Shown piece after piece: positions 34,841 to 47,654 of a stretch of DNA of 64,000 nucleotides (position 1 is the first letter of the stretch; every line of letters begins with the position of its first letter). The DNA is from Chaenocephalus aceratus (lineage: Eukaryota > Chordata > Actinopteri > Perciformes > Channichthyidae), in assembly GCA_023974075.1 (NCBI GenBank), contig JAMFTG010000718.1, positions 39,321-103,320 of the forward strand, in the 5' to 3' direction. The notes beneath the pieces are model-generated. The model was not told where the DNA came from. It ran no database searches and was given only the letters and a program-made list of their open reading frames with translations. Both the position numbers and the translations under genes were made by a program.

Positions 34841-35357
34841 CCATCCATCTTCTCCCGCTTATCCGTGGTCGAGTCTCGGGGTAGCAGTTCCAGCAGAGAG
34901 CCCCAAACGTTCCTCTCCCCTCATCAACCAGCTCTAACTGGGGGGGCCCAAGGTGCTCCCAGGCCAGCGAAGAGATATAATCCCTCCACCTGGTCCCAGG
35001 TCTACCCCTCGGTCTCCTCCCAGCTGGACGTGCCTGGAACACCTCCCTAGGGAGGCGCCCAGGTGGCATCCTAACTAGGTGCCCGAACCACCTCAACTGG
35101 CTCCTTTCGACGCGAAGGAGGAGCGGCTCAACTCCGAGTCCCTCCCTGATGACCGAACTTCTCACCTTATCCCTAAGGGAGACACCAGCCACCCTGCGGA
35201 GGAAACCATCTCATCTCGGCCGCTTGTATCCGCGATCTCGTTCTTTCGGTCATGACCCATCCTTCATGACCAGAGGTGAGGGGAGGAACGAACATGGCCC
35301 GGTAGACAGAGAGCTTTAGCCTTCTGGCTCAGCTCCCTTTTCGTCACAACGGTGCGG
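34841..35357 (-). mobile_element. 5'-truncated LINE inserted in hAT-like copy B
   Basis: The insert is flanked by a perfect 14-bp duplication TACTTTGTTACTGT (34827-34840 and 35358-35371). Copy A at about 4212-4225 has this word once, uninterrupted. On the minus strand, 35192 to 34848 encodes a LINE C-terminal end with SQLRWFGHLVRMPPGRLP, RGRPGTRWRDYISSLAWE and a Cys/His-like CWNCYPETRP, followed by a stop and the tail agcgggagaagatggatgg. Variable-length duplication, 5' truncation and the tail are signs of target-primed reverse transcription. Confidence 0.92.
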
Positions 35358-35429
35358 TACTTTGTTACTGTACTTAAGTCTGGTATCAGTACTTTACTCA
35401 AATACTTATTTTTCTGACGACTTTTTACT

Positions 35430-35855
35430 TTCTACTTCTTACATGTTGAACTCAAATACCTGTACTTTCTACTTCTCACATGTTGAACTCAAATACCTGT
35501 ACTTTCTACTTCTTACATGTTGAACTCAAATACCTGTACTTTCTACTTCTCACATGTTGAACTCAAATACCTGTACTTTCTACTTCTTACATGTTGAACA
35601 CAAATACCTGTACTTTCTACTTCTTACATGTTGAACTCAAATACCTGTACTTTCTACTTCTCACATGTTGAACACAAATACCTGTACTTTCTACTTCTTA
35701 CATGTTGAACTCAAATACCTGTACTTTCTACTTCTTACACGTTGAACACAAATACCTGTACTTTCTACTTCTCACATGTTGAACACAAATACCTGTACTT
35801 TCTACTTCTCTCATGTTGAACCCAAATACCTGTACTTTCTTCTTCTCTCATTTCC
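35430..35855 (+). repeat. 37-bp minisatellite, about 11 units (copy B)
   Basis: Same unit as at 4305-5335 (catgttgaactcaaatacc, tgtactttctacttct), inside hAT-like copy B. Confidence 0.95.
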
Positions 35856-36256
35856 CAAACAGCTGGTTCCTTTAGTCTGAATGTGTGTTGGTGCGTGATC
35901 ATTATTCTTTAGAGTCACTGCGTGCCTATTGATTTGAACACGATCCGTGTATCCATCACTTCCTGGTCTTCTCTAAAGAAGAGGGACCAATGGAAACGTT
36001 GTCATGTTGCCGTTGGTCACCATGGAAACATTCATTAGCTAACAATGACATTATTGTTCTATTAACATAAAGGGAGGTCAGGTACTCTTTAAAGCAGCTG
36101 CTAGCTATGGGTACTTTTTACTTAAGCACACTTCAAAGCCTCTTTACTTGAGTAAAGAAGTTTAGTCAGTACTTCTACTTTCACCAGATTATTTTTAAAC
36201 ACGAGTATCTGTACTTCTACTCGAGTACAGGATGCGTGTACTTCTCTGGTTAGGAC

Positions 36257-38085
36257 GGTGCGGTGTTGAACTCATGTGGATGCAGCGCGGGGTTCAGGGA
36301 GCAGACGGAAGCCCTGCTCCGGGTGTCGGCATGCTATCTGTTACAGTGGTATTGTGGAGCGCAGTGCAGCTGCGATACTGCTGTTAACATGCAGAGCCCT
36401 CTGTGAGTCCTCAGTGGCTCAGAGGCCAGTCCTTATCTCTTAACAACACGCCTCTCAGCCATCCACTGGCATACAAATGAAAGACTCACTTAGGGGCCGC
36501 TCTTTCTCCCCTCCCCCTTTCACCCTCTCGCTGTCACACTAATCCCGTTTAGTGTTGGAAACATAGCGCCGTGTCGTGCTATTGTGCTCTCTGAGATATG
36601 TTTGAGTAAATGGTAATCGATGCAAACACATCGGCTATTATAATAGCTTCAATCGCACTATCATCACAGCCTGCTTTCCGTTTTAAAGCTGTTTCTTTCT
36701 CCTGTCAGACACCAACGAAAAGAGCCATTTTCAACGCGCCAGGGTAATTTATAAACCGAGCATGTTTCTCCTCTCAGCTCGCTTGTAACTCAATTATAGA
36801 GTAGCTGCTCCAATAAATGGCAATAACATGCCGTTGTTAAAGTTTAATACGGTCCTTAATACCAGACAATGTTGTCCGATGTGAGTGGACAGCAGCTAGG
36901 GAGACTCCATCAAGACAAGAGGAGGCCCCGGCTAAGTCTAATGGAAGATGGCTTGTGCTGATAACTAATCAGGGTGTAGTACCTGTGTGTTGGTCTGCAT
37001 CAGATACTGCTGTCCTGATTCTCCAAGTCCACCATCCTCATGTGTTTTTGACTTCGGGGTTTGATTCCCATTTGATTTGTTTTGTTTTCCAGCACTGACT
37101 TCCATGCTGGTGTTAGACTGTGGACTCAGTTTGGGAAAGAACAACAATAATCACTAGTTGTATGTCCTTTACATTTTTCTGCTTTATTCACATTGGATTC
37201 TAGGTATTAAACGATATATAACCAGTATTTATTTTTAATATTTGGAGTATACGGCGTTGTGTAGTCTTGGAGTCTGTTTTTCAATCTTTATCTCAATCTT
37301 TATTATTTATATAGCACATTTAAAACAACCTTCGGCTGACCAAAGTGCTGTACAGGGCAGGCAGTAACTACAATAGTGAATAGCCCAATGGGAGTACGAT
37401 AATAAAAACAATAATTAAAAACATAATAAAAAGCACAATAACTAGAAACATATAAAAAAATAAATAAATAAAAAAAACATACAAATATAAAAATGTAATG
37501 CTCAACTAGTATTAAAACTAGTAAAACTAGTATTGTTTTTAGCGATTGTTTTGTTATGACTTTATACATTTTTTCAGAAACACCCAGTCGGTGGGATCCT
37601 GCTTTTCTGGCATGTAATGGGAATAACCTCAACATTTCGATAAATTGTTCTGATCCAAAATCGAAATGGTGACCAGCTGTCTTTATATAGCACTGTATCC
37701 GGTCTCTACAGCAGCTGATGCAATGTGCACATGCATGCTCCCCAGAGATGAAACCTCTTGCATTTTGACCCTGAGGCCGAGTGTGTGCGCGACACATTTC
37801 CTTTTAATTAATCTGGTTGATTGAAGGGATGACATTTTTTTATTTGAATGCCCCGTTGGTGTTTCTCCCGGTAATATCATCATGATGTTGGCTAATATGT
37901 CACACGTTGTCACTGTGATGTGTAATGAGGCATAATGCCAGCCTCCAGCAGGCCTTTTGAACTTGGTGGTAAAGCAGACACTGTTGCCATGCTTTTATGT
38001 TTAGTGGTTGTGACATTAATTTAATGATATCAGCCCTGTGCTGGGTTCGGGTTTATTTTACATTTTCAGCTAATAGTTGTTCATC
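36257..38085. other. Intron with one LINE-like 3' tail
   Basis: Mostly unrecognised. About 37285-37365 (ctttattatttatatagcac, then gaccaaagtgctgtacaggg) is an antisense LINE 3' end like that at 15061. The 164-codon antisense frame at 37303-37797 overlaps it and has no domain likeness. Confidence 0.5.
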
Positions 38086-38088
38086 TTA

Positions 38089-38690
38089 CGGTACGTCCAC
38101 AGCAGCTTTTCAAAAATCTTGAACATCTTGGAGCTGGGCGTGTCTGACAGCTTGGGGATTTTTTGCGACCAATCACATGAATCTCCCGCCCCCGACATAC
38201 AAAGCCAAAAACCCCGGGGATTTTATGCGAGCAATATATATATATAAACTCCCCAAACAGGCGAAAACCTACCAGTTCCCCCCACTGCCTCTGCCACCTC
38301 CCTCCATGCCTGGTTCCTCCGGTTTGTATCCCGTTAATAGTTCTGGTCGTAAAGAACCGGGTGATTTGCTACCGTAACTTCTCGTTTGGAATATGAGGAA
38401 ATGAACTGCGGTCTGGTTCTCCCTGCTTACACGCGGTTTGATTGGCTAGCGCTTCTACTGTCAGATTTGCATAAACGTGTTTGATTGGCTGGCGCTTCCA
38501 GCTCAGCTTCAAAAGTTGAACATTGCTCAACTTTGAATCCTAGAAATCCTGGAAATCTTCGCTTCGCTCCCCCACAATGCAGTTGGGCGAAAAGCGAGGC
38601 AAAGTGACGTCATCCCCATTCAAAGTCAACGGGCAGAGAAGCGTTGGAAGCGGTGGAAGATTCTTCTGAAGCTGCTGTGTGGACGTACCG
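38089..38690. mobile_element. Harbinger-like MITE, 602 bp, TTA duplication
   Basis: The left end CGGTACGTCCACAGCAGC and the right end (inverse CGGTACGTCCACACAGCAGC) are inverted, with TTA at 38086-38088 and 38691-38693. The interior includes gaccaatcacatgaatctcc and gtttgattggctagcgcttc. These reappear inverted in the element at 43853-44126, showing one family in two orientations. Confidence 0.88.
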
Positions 38691-38693
38691 TTA

Positions 38694-39566
38694 GCACATA
38701 TTCAGTTTGGGCATTAGGGTGAAATCAGCTGAATTTTATGGGAACAATGCCACGCACAACGTCTTTGAAGTGGAAAAAGCTTTGTCGAAAAGGCACCTGC
38801 TGAAAAAGTTTGAGCATAGAAACGTTATCCCATTTGAAATGTCTCTGTTTTTGTCGGGGAAAAAACGGCTGTTTTGTTTCTGGGGATCATTCTTTTTCAA
38901 TCTATTTAAAAGTTGTCTCTATTATGCAGGACCTGTTGCAGGCTGGAATAAACAAGCATGGTTATGAATATTAAACGACAGGAATCTCGACAGGAGCACG
39001 AAAAGTAAAGGCATGTCGCTGTGATTGTGCCGTCTCAGTTCAGTCGAGTAAAATACCGTTCTGTGAGCATAAACACACAGTCAGCTGTCTCAGTTAGTTA
39101 TTGCAAACTAGCCATATTTATTAAATAAAGAATGACTACGTTTGCAATACGCATGATACAAGATACATCATGAAATGGAAGCACCATCTTTCCTTTATTT
39201 AACGCCTATCCTTTTAAATATAATAGTTACACAACACTCCTGTGATTTGTCCACTAATATATGGCATACATACATATTGTTTTTTTAAGTCAAACATGAC
39301 TCTGTACAGATTATAGAAAGATGCATACCTGCACATGGATTGTTCTTCATTATCTAGAAAGGAATCAACAGTCATTCAGCAGCCAGACATGAAGCTTCGA
39401 CTTCAGCAAAATATAGAGTCTTATTGTATGTGAGAAACTGATTGCCTCTAGGGCAGAATATTTAACATTTAAAGACGGCAGTATCATGAAATGCCGGCAG
39501 TAATATACTGAAAAGGTGGGGCTAATCAAAAATAATGAGCAGCGTGGCAGTACTCAGACATATAAG
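38694..39566. other. Intron, no feature recognised
   Basis: No gene or element borders are seen. Short frames only. Confidence 0.5.
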
Positions 39567-39912
39567 CAGGGGTGCACATAACTGGTACGCATGCGCGGCA
39601 ACCATCTGAAATGCGTCCGTCACTTGTGTCACAAAGCGCATTTGCGTACCGACGCAACTGTGCCAAAACTACGCCAACCGGCTGCGGAGGGAGACTCCCC
39701 CCCCCCCCCCCCCCCCCCCTTCACTGGAGAACTGCGCTAAAACAGCTGATCACAACGTTCATGCTCTGTGGTCACAAAGTACTCCACTAGCACCCCCCCC
39801 CCCCCGTCGACTTTCCTGAAGTACTACACCAGCCCCCCCCCAGTCCACTATCCTGAAGTACTACCACCAGCCCCCCCCCAGTCCACTTTCCTGAAGTACT
39901 CCACTAGCGCCG
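39567..39912 (+). repeat. hAT-like left end plus C-rich 48-bp repeats
   Basis: CAGGGGTGCACATAACTGG at 39567 looks like a hAT-type terminus, but no right partner was found. It is followed by a long C run (about 39697-39719) and three to four C-rich repeats of about 48 bp (cctgaagtactaccaccagc, cccccagtccact) to 39912. Homopolymer lengths here may be unreliable. Confidence 0.6.
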
Positions 39913-39985
39913 CGCCGCTTTTGCCATTTTGAAAAGGCGTTCAAGGAGTTCAATATCGTCAAAAGTAGAGTTGTGACTACACTTA

Positions 39986-40354
39986 GGCCGTTTCTCAATG
40001 TCGAGTAAAGCTGCTCCAGAGCCACTATTTCAAGCATACTACGTCCACAAATTGAACTCTAGTCCAGCATACATGGAATTCTACCGAGCCCGGCGTACTT
40101 CGTTTGAGACATTTTGAGGTCTGCACATGTGTAGACTCCGCGGTCTTAAAATCCCCACAATGCTTTGCACACGGACCAATTTCCCCAAATCTGTGGCGGA
40201 AAAGGTAAGGCGGGGCTTCTCATATGAAGCACACTTGCTCGCCTGTTCCACTCTTCGTTTTCCAATGCCAGGACGGATTCTTGCCTCGCTTCTGAAGCAA
40301 GTGACTCGGAATAATGTCCTACCAAGCAAGCGTACTCGACATTGAGAAACACCC
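39986..40354. mobile_element. MITE with GGCCGTTTCTCAATGTCGAG ends
   Basis: The left end GGCCGTTTCTCAATGTCGAG and the right end (inverse GGGTGTTTCTCAATGTCGAG) are inverted. Flanks TTA and TCA could be a 3-bp duplication with one change. The inner words cactatttcaagcatactac are shared with the palindromic element at 50944-51114. No transposase. Confidence 0.75.
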
Positions 40355-41344
40355 TCAGTCTTTTTCATTAGCACAGGGACTTGTTGACTTTGGAAAAGCT
40401 CTTGTAAGAGAAGAATTACAAATACGAGGGGGGACTTAAATTCCCATCGAGCTACCTCTAGACAAATAAGAGAAAACAAAAACCAATAGACCTCCCTCTC
40501 ACACAACACATAAATACAAACAGCTCTTGAAAGCCACCCTACGGGATTACCACGGAGAGGTTTGAGCATATTAAAGTGATTCTTAAAATCTACCTGCCAG
40601 GTTTTTCCTTAAAGTGAAAGAAAATGTCTGCATCTGTTGCACTCAATACTTCCACAGAGAGGAAGTGTTTCTGCATCCGGGTCTCTTTGAGTCGAATGTC
40701 GTCCCTTTGCTACGTTTCTGGAGGATTAATGATAAAAGTTCCAATTCAGACGATGTCATTTGGGAAAATGCATGTTTCTAATCAGGAATTAGGGCCCTTA
40801 ATAATAACATGGATGTGGTGAGTGTTTTCTTCTGGTGCTAAATCTTACTGACGTTCATTTCAAGGCTTGCAAATCGGGGGCAGATGGAATTAGCCAAGAA
40901 GTGCGTGGGGGATGAGAGATGTGTCGCTAGGGGTCGACGCCTTTTGTGGAACATAAGACCCATTTATCCCAAATTAGGACGGGTGCGGCACTGGTTTGCT
41001 TTGATGTGCCTCTTGTGGAGTGCAGAAGGGAGGACGGGGGCAGATTGCTGCAGCGCAAGCAGATGTTCAAGGCTCATCCTTTGAGGTGGTGATGAAACGT
41101 CGCCACAGCGAGAGTCCTCACATCCCACTGTCAGCCGGTTGACTCGGAGACAAGGGCAGGGCTGCACTTATACTTTAATAGTGCTGCATATGGGCTGATA
41201 TTCCACCAGCGGCGCGTCAAGTAGTCTGACCTATATCTGAGCTGGGCTTAAAAAGCTTCACATGGCAAGTTATCATAAGCAGGAATTAGCCTGTTAGCAT
41301 ATAGATATTAGGAAATGTCCACTACGATACCGTGGTTTGGTTAA
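40355..41344. other. Intron, no feature recognised
   Basis: Nothing recognised beyond short frames. The 162-codon antisense frame at 40081-40569 straddles the MITE border and is not supported as a gene. Confidence 0.5.
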
Positions 41345-41776
41345 AGACCTTAAAGACGCCCTATTATGCTTTTTCAGAATCAGGTTTATTACCAGGTAGG
41401 TTCTCACGTACGAGGAATTTGACTTGATGTCATGGTGCATACATGAAAACAAAAATGTAAAAAGTAATACAGATAGCGAACTATATTTAGAACACTGTAA
41501 TACCCCTTCCTTTACTGTGTTGTATGGGTTTGTGTGCATGTAAATGGTCTGCAAAGCTAAAATGCCTGTTTCTCTCCCACACCAACACAGTGACATCATA
41601 TTTAACATAGCGCTTCTATTGGCTAGCGCTCCAACACATTGCACGTGATAAACTAAGGGGCGGGACATATCTAAGCGGTTGACCAATCACAACAGCTAAC
41701 CAATCGGAGCACACTGGGCTCTGGTTTCAGACAGAGGGTGAAAAGAGGTGCTGTATGAGAAAAATAAAGAGTTTTA
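41345..41776. mobile_element. Possible TTAA-flanked element
   Basis: TTAA is followed by AGACGCCCTATTATGC, like the AGGTCCCCTATTATAC terminus of the elements at 6612 and 12638. The interior has cgcttctattggctagcgct and gacatatctaagcggttgac plus caatcacaacagctaaccaa. The last of these is the inverse of the 99-bp unit at 27 kb. A TTAA occurs near 41773, but the right terminus does not match well, so the borders are tentative. Confidence 0.4.
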
Positions 41777-41809
41777 AATTCAATGGAAACCAAGTCATTA
41801 CAATTGAAA

Positions 41810-42000
41810 GCGGCCTTGGGTCCCTTGAAAGGCACTATACAAATTAAATCTATTGTTGTTGTTATTATGAATGTGATCAACCAGATCAGCACACAGCAAC
41901 TTTGGTCCAAAATATATTTATTACATTACATATTATACATTTTCACTTAGCTGACTTTATCCAAAGCGACGTACGTTAAAGTCAAACAATTGTAAGTGCT
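41810..42000. mobile_element. Retroposon tails
   Basis: At 41812-41870, cttgggtcccttgaaaggca and ctatacaaattaaatc plus (GTT)n form a retroposon 3' tail on +. At 41925-42000, cttagctgactttatccaaa and gcgacgtacg form the inverse of the SINE tail seen at 29825-29860. Neither piece has a complete head. Confidence 0.6.
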
Positions 42001-42173
42001 GCTGCATTGGCTTCGAATTTCACAAACCTTTCTAAGTTCTACGTACAGAAAAGATTACATTTACATTCCAACAGGTTTATAATGATTGACAGGTGTATCA
42101 AACATCTCTGTAATTCTCCTCCATCTTTCAATATTTGAATCTCATCTAAAGGCTTGTATTTTTGTCTCTGCAG

Positions 42174-42256
42174 GAATATGACGACGGCTACGGAACAGCT
42201 TACGATGACCAAGGATATGAATCGTACGACAACAACTACAGCACTCAAGGACAGAA
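42174..42256 (+). CDS. khdrbs3: khdrbs3 exon: tyrosine-rich C-terminal region, part 1
   Basis: This 83-bp exon starts in phase 0 (gtctctgcag|GAA) and ends after two bases of an Asn codon (aa|gtgagt). It encodes [27 protein letters not shown]. The run of Tyr with Asp/Gly/Ser is the KHDRBS C-terminal region, a target of Src-family and BRK-type kinases in Sam68 relatives. It continues QDTYGEY from the preceding exon, across a 15.3-kb intron, if that exon's frame is as argued there. GTAYD is the KHDRBS3 form as I recall it; KHDRBS2 has GGEYD. Confidence 0.95.
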
Positions 42257-42499
42257 GTGAGTTCTCCTTTGATCTTCCCACAGAACCTTCACATGCTGTT
42301 CATATGTCTGTAATTCACACGCAGTCCCGTGGCTGGGTTGAACTAAAGGCGGCAGCTTCTCCAATGTAGAGAAGTGGGAAGTGTCGAGAACAGGCGTATA
42401 CCATTTGCTAAATAATATAAATCTGTGATTTGCCTTTAAAACTCCACCTATCACAATTTTACAAATCTAAAGTATGGAATTTATACATGACATGTTACT

Positions 42500-42640
42500 T
42501 GTTAGACGCTTTTAGCGACATACTCAATACTGTGGGCAATCCACACAGGAGCAATGTGGGGTGAAGAGTCTCAGGGACACAACGACATGCTGACTGCTGT
42601 GGGGTTTGAACCTGTGCCCCCCTGATCCCAACACAGTGCA
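42500..42640 (-). mobile_element. SINE fragment (antisense)
   Basis: The + strand reads gttagacgcttttagcgaca, then ctgtgggcaatccacacagg, acaacgacatgctgactgct and gtggggtttgaacctgtgcc. This is the reverse complement of a tRNA-derived SINE, with a B-box-like caggttcaaacccca on the minus strand. The A-box part of the head is not intact. Confidence 0.7.
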
Positions 42641-43599
42641 CTTTTACAGCATGTTTACTTCCCGTCTTGCAGTACGTTTGCATTAGTTTTGGATTCCTAA
42701 TGAACTGGCAACTGAGAAAACTGTGAGAAATACATTTCACACAAATCCAAACGGTGTTATCGTGTTGTCTCGGAGTTCATGCCAGGGCAAAAACACGACT
42801 GAACTCCAAACAGATTGCGTAAGTGCACTGAATAAAAGCATTAGTTTTTATTTATGTCTCCCTGCATCTGTGGGCAGCTATTCCTCCGCAGCCTGACCAT
42901 TTGGGTCGGAGTAAATGTCGTATGTGGAGAAATGGAGTTTTTCGGTTCAGAACAGCTGGATTACGAGCCGTTAGGAGTCATTATCGCTCGTGTTCTGCCC
43001 TGTTTGAAACGCAAAAGAACACTTTGTGTTAATGAAGTATTTTGTGAAGTGTGAAATGTTTTGAGTGACCTTTAAGATGTCTTTTAAGAATAAATGTTCT
43101 ACCACGTCTTAAAGTAACAGGCAGATTGTATTCATAGCAGGATCTCTAATCCACATTTTTAAGTTTTGTTTTATGGCTTTAATTAAATCTCAGCAGACTC
43201 TTTGACGTATTCCTGTGTCGCTCATTACGCTAAACATTTAATCTTTTGTTTCAATCACCAATTGCCTGATGTGTGTCTATCATTGCAAAATGAAGAGCCT
43301 TAGCGTTGAACAGAGGGTCCTGCAAAGCTAAATGCAGACTATTGATTGTCTTGTTTCCAGCGAGCTATCGCACTCTCAGAGCCACGCAAGGTCAAAGGCT
43401 TTCTGTTCGGCGTGTTGGTGTCCCGCTGAGCTTCATCGGGACACACATTAATGCATGCCTGTCTGTGCCACGTCAAAGAAAAGAGTGATTGCCGCCGCAT
43501 TTAGTCTGTCAACAATTGTATTGTATTGACAGCAGTTGGAAAAGATGAAAATAGACGGCGAAGAAAGAAAAAGATGATGCTGTCTTTTGGCCTTACTGA
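42641..43599. other. Intron, no feature recognised
   Basis: No gene or element borders are seen. Confidence 0.5.
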
Positions 43600-44885
43600 G
43601 CAGGGGGGTCGATGTTTTCTTTTGTGGAGGTGCCAGGATGTATGTCACCCAGGCTCCATCCATCTTTTGTGCTACTATCTTCTTCCACACACACTCCGAG
43701 GGATGTATCTTGAAGTGTTGCTGGTGACGCTCGCTGGGGGGAAACGCAGCTATTGGCTTTTGAATTATGGCGTAAATACATCTGTTGTGATTACATAAAT
43801 AAGTAAGAAATATGTTTGTGTTGGCTGATTACATCCCTAGGGTTAGGGTTACGGCCCGTCCACACGGCGGCGTGCGTTGAAGCTTCAACGCTTCTGCCCA
43901 TTCACTTTGAATTGAAGTGCTCGCATTGCTGGCGACGAAAGTTGAGCAATGTTCAACTTTTGAAGCGTCGGCGGAAGCGTCAGCCAATCGAATCATATGC
44001 AAGCTCTAGCCAATCAAACTGCGTGCTTGTGTGTCCGGGGCGGGAGATTCATGTGATTGGTTGTTGGTCGAGTTTAAGCCCCCCCCCGCCGGCAAGCGAT
44101 AACGCACGCCGCCGTGTGGACAGGCCAGAATTTGACTGCATGCCTTGCCCCATTCTTTAAGTAAAGATGTGAGGTAACAAACAAACACTATTTCTGTCTG
44201 TTTTAGGGGCGAGAACATAAATGTTTTGCCTCTATTTTTGTACAAACCAAAGCTTGGTGATAAATGGAAAGTATTAATCGACATGAGATCGTTGTATAGA
44301 TACTCTTGTTGTTTCTTCTTCTTTACTTTACTCAGACATGATACTAGTAAAGTGTATATAAGAGCAGGTTGGTCGATGTTTTTTCTTTTTGTGAAGGTGT
44401 CAGGATGCATGTCACCCAGAATCCATCCATCGTTTGTGCTATCTCTTTTTTCTGGATCACACACACTCCACACACACTCCGAGGGATGTATGTTGAAGGT
44501 TCGCTGGGGGGACGCAGCTCTGCCTCAGGAATCTGCAGCTATTGGCTTTTGAATTATGGTGTAAAGAAATCTCTGTTGTGATTACAGCCTTTTCCTGTAA
44601 GACATAGTTGTATGTTGGCTGATTACATCTCTAGGGTTAGGGTTAGTCCATCAGAATGTGACTGTATGCCTTGCTCCATGCTTTAAGTAAAGCTGTAAGG
44701 TAACAAACAAAACACTATTTCTGTCTGTTTTAGGGGCGAGAACATACATGTCCAAATATAAATAAATGTAAATCTCTTTCTGGATCCACACACTCCACAC
44801 ACACTCCGAGGGATGTATGTTGAAGTGTTGCTGGGGGGGAACGCAGCTCCGCCTCAGGAAGCTGCAGCTATTTGTTTTATAAGGA
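43600..44885 (+). repeat. Locally duplicated segment, three copies (third partial)
   Basis: Copy 1 (about 43605-44215 including a MITE) and copy 2 (about 44367-44755) share ggtcgatgtttt, caggatgyatgtcacccag, ctccgagggatgtatgttga, cagctattggcttttgaatt, ctagggttagggtta and ttctgtctgttttaggggcg in order. Copy 3 (44777-44885) has only the middle part. A diverged trace (aaggttagtccatcatcgtt, tgactgccttgcc) is near 46971-47005. The host repeat is not identified. Two adjacent TTAGGG-like units in each copy are part of this repeat. Confidence 0.85.
43853..44126. mobile_element. MITE, 274 bp, in copy 1 of the duplicated segment
   Basis: The left end GGCCCGTCCACACGGCGGCG and the right end (inverse GGCCTGTCCACACGGCGGCG) match over 26 bp with one change. 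The interior is an inverted relative of 38089-38690 (tcaacttttgaagcgtc, ttcatgtgattggttgttgg). Copy 2 of the host segment (gggttagtccatcagaatgt) lacks it, so it entered after the duplication, apparently with loss of a few target bases. Confidence 0.85.
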
Positions 44886-45780
44886 GCCTCGTGAATTATG
44901 GCGGGGGAGGGGTGGCCCAGAAAGAGGAATGGAGTCCATCATGTAAAGGCTGCAGGCCGGGTCGACTAAAAGGGATGTTCATGTATGTTATCTGGTGCAG
45001 ACAAAGCTACTAATAGGGCCCAGACATAGAACCAGCGCCTCCAGAGACGGCTGGTTCACTTACTTCTTCTCTTTTGTTCAAGATTTAGTTTAAAGTCACT
45101 TCAGGACAATGCAGTGCATGTTGATGCAGTATTTCTGAGATGTGACCGTCCTTGGATTGATTGCATTTTGATATAACTTTGATCTCTGTATTTGAAAGCA
45201 TATCATACTCTCCTCCTATGCTTTCCTCACCCGACACGGCATCGCCAGAAGAAGGACTGAATGATTTGATCAATCATCAGAGAATTAGGATAATTAGATT
45301 TCCTTGACTGAATTGTGAACGTGTGACTATAGATATAAGATTAATGTCATTATTCGGTGGTTGTGAGGAGGCTAAATGATATGGCCCTGCTGTTGGAGTT
45401 GAACAGATTCACCAGAGAGAGGACTCCTATTTAGAAGTGGTGCAGTAATGAATCCTATAACTCTGAGTATTTGATCAAGCAAGTCAACGTTTTTTTTTTT
45501 TTACTTGTTTGTGATTAGAAGCCTTAAATGAGGTCTGAGGTTAAAACAAGCTTAAAAGATTTATTCTACGACATCAAATACGTTTAAATTATTTCTGCCA
45601 ATGGCACTAAATAAATCACAAAGTGGTGTTAACGAGATCATCCTGATGAACAAAACGTGTTAAGTATCATAAATGCAATAGAGATTATTTTCCGCAAAAT
45701 CCAACTGGGACATCTCTTTATTTGTGTTGAAATTTATATCTTACATTATATTGTACACTATTATTTAAATAAGACTTTTA
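44886..45780. other. Intron, no feature recognised
   Basis: Unremarkable AT-rich intron. Confidence 0.5.
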
Positions 45781-45782
45781 AT

Positions 45783-45932
45783 GCGACTGGCTCAAGGAGT
45801 AAATAGGCATCTCCCGATCAGAGGGTTAGCAGTTCATGTGTCCGTGGGCAACATTCAGTACTTGCTCTCAAATGGCTGCTATAGAAATGTCTGCGGTATT
45901 TAAGGGTGTGTAAATCGCCTTGGAAAAAGCCT
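45783..45932 (+). mobile_element. Degraded tRNA-derived SINE
   Basis: The head reads gcgactggctcaaggagtaa then ggcatctcccgatcagaggg, with a decayed B-box (gcagttcatgtg) and the following gtccgtgggcaac. The end gtgtgtaaatcgccttggaa plus aaagcc is like the closing words of this SINE type. Divergence is high. Confidence 0.6.
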
Positions 45933-46151
45933 CAACTTAATACGGTACAATTATTAATAATATTTCTATTATAAAGACATTTGTTCATCCATGTATTACC
46001 TTGAACTAGTGCACTGTAGTCACTGCATTTCATACTGCAACATAATACCATCCTTCCATTCTCCGATACACATTCACAATCCAATTTAGCTTTTTGATGG
46101 ACACTCATTTCCTGAGAAAGTATAGCAGGTACCAGCTGCAGCAGGGCCTCA

Positions 46152-47650
<1,499 letters not shown>

Positions 47651-47654
47651 TCAG

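Larger units (their letters stand above)
34800..36248 (+). mobile_element. Non-autonomous hAT-like element with minisatellite (copy B)
   Basis: It begins CAGAGGTGGGAAGTAGTGG and ends gtgtacttctctg, flanked by a perfect 8-bp duplication GTTAGGAC at 34792-34799 and 36249-36256. It is the same element as 4183-5763, with about 11 units of the 37-bp array (35430-35855) against about 28 there. The non-repeat right part (agctggttcctttagtctga onward) is more than 90 percent alike by eye. A LINE piece is inserted at 34841-35357. Confidence 0.93.

Noticed and set aside
34785..35192. 135-codon antisense frame as a host gene
   Set aside because: It is the C-terminal end of a LINE with target-site duplication and tail, lacking the polymerase domain.
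43839..43850. Interstitial telomere-like TTAGGG words (also 44634-44645)
   Set aside because: Only two adjacent units, and both places are copies of the same local duplication, so this is not a telomeric tract.
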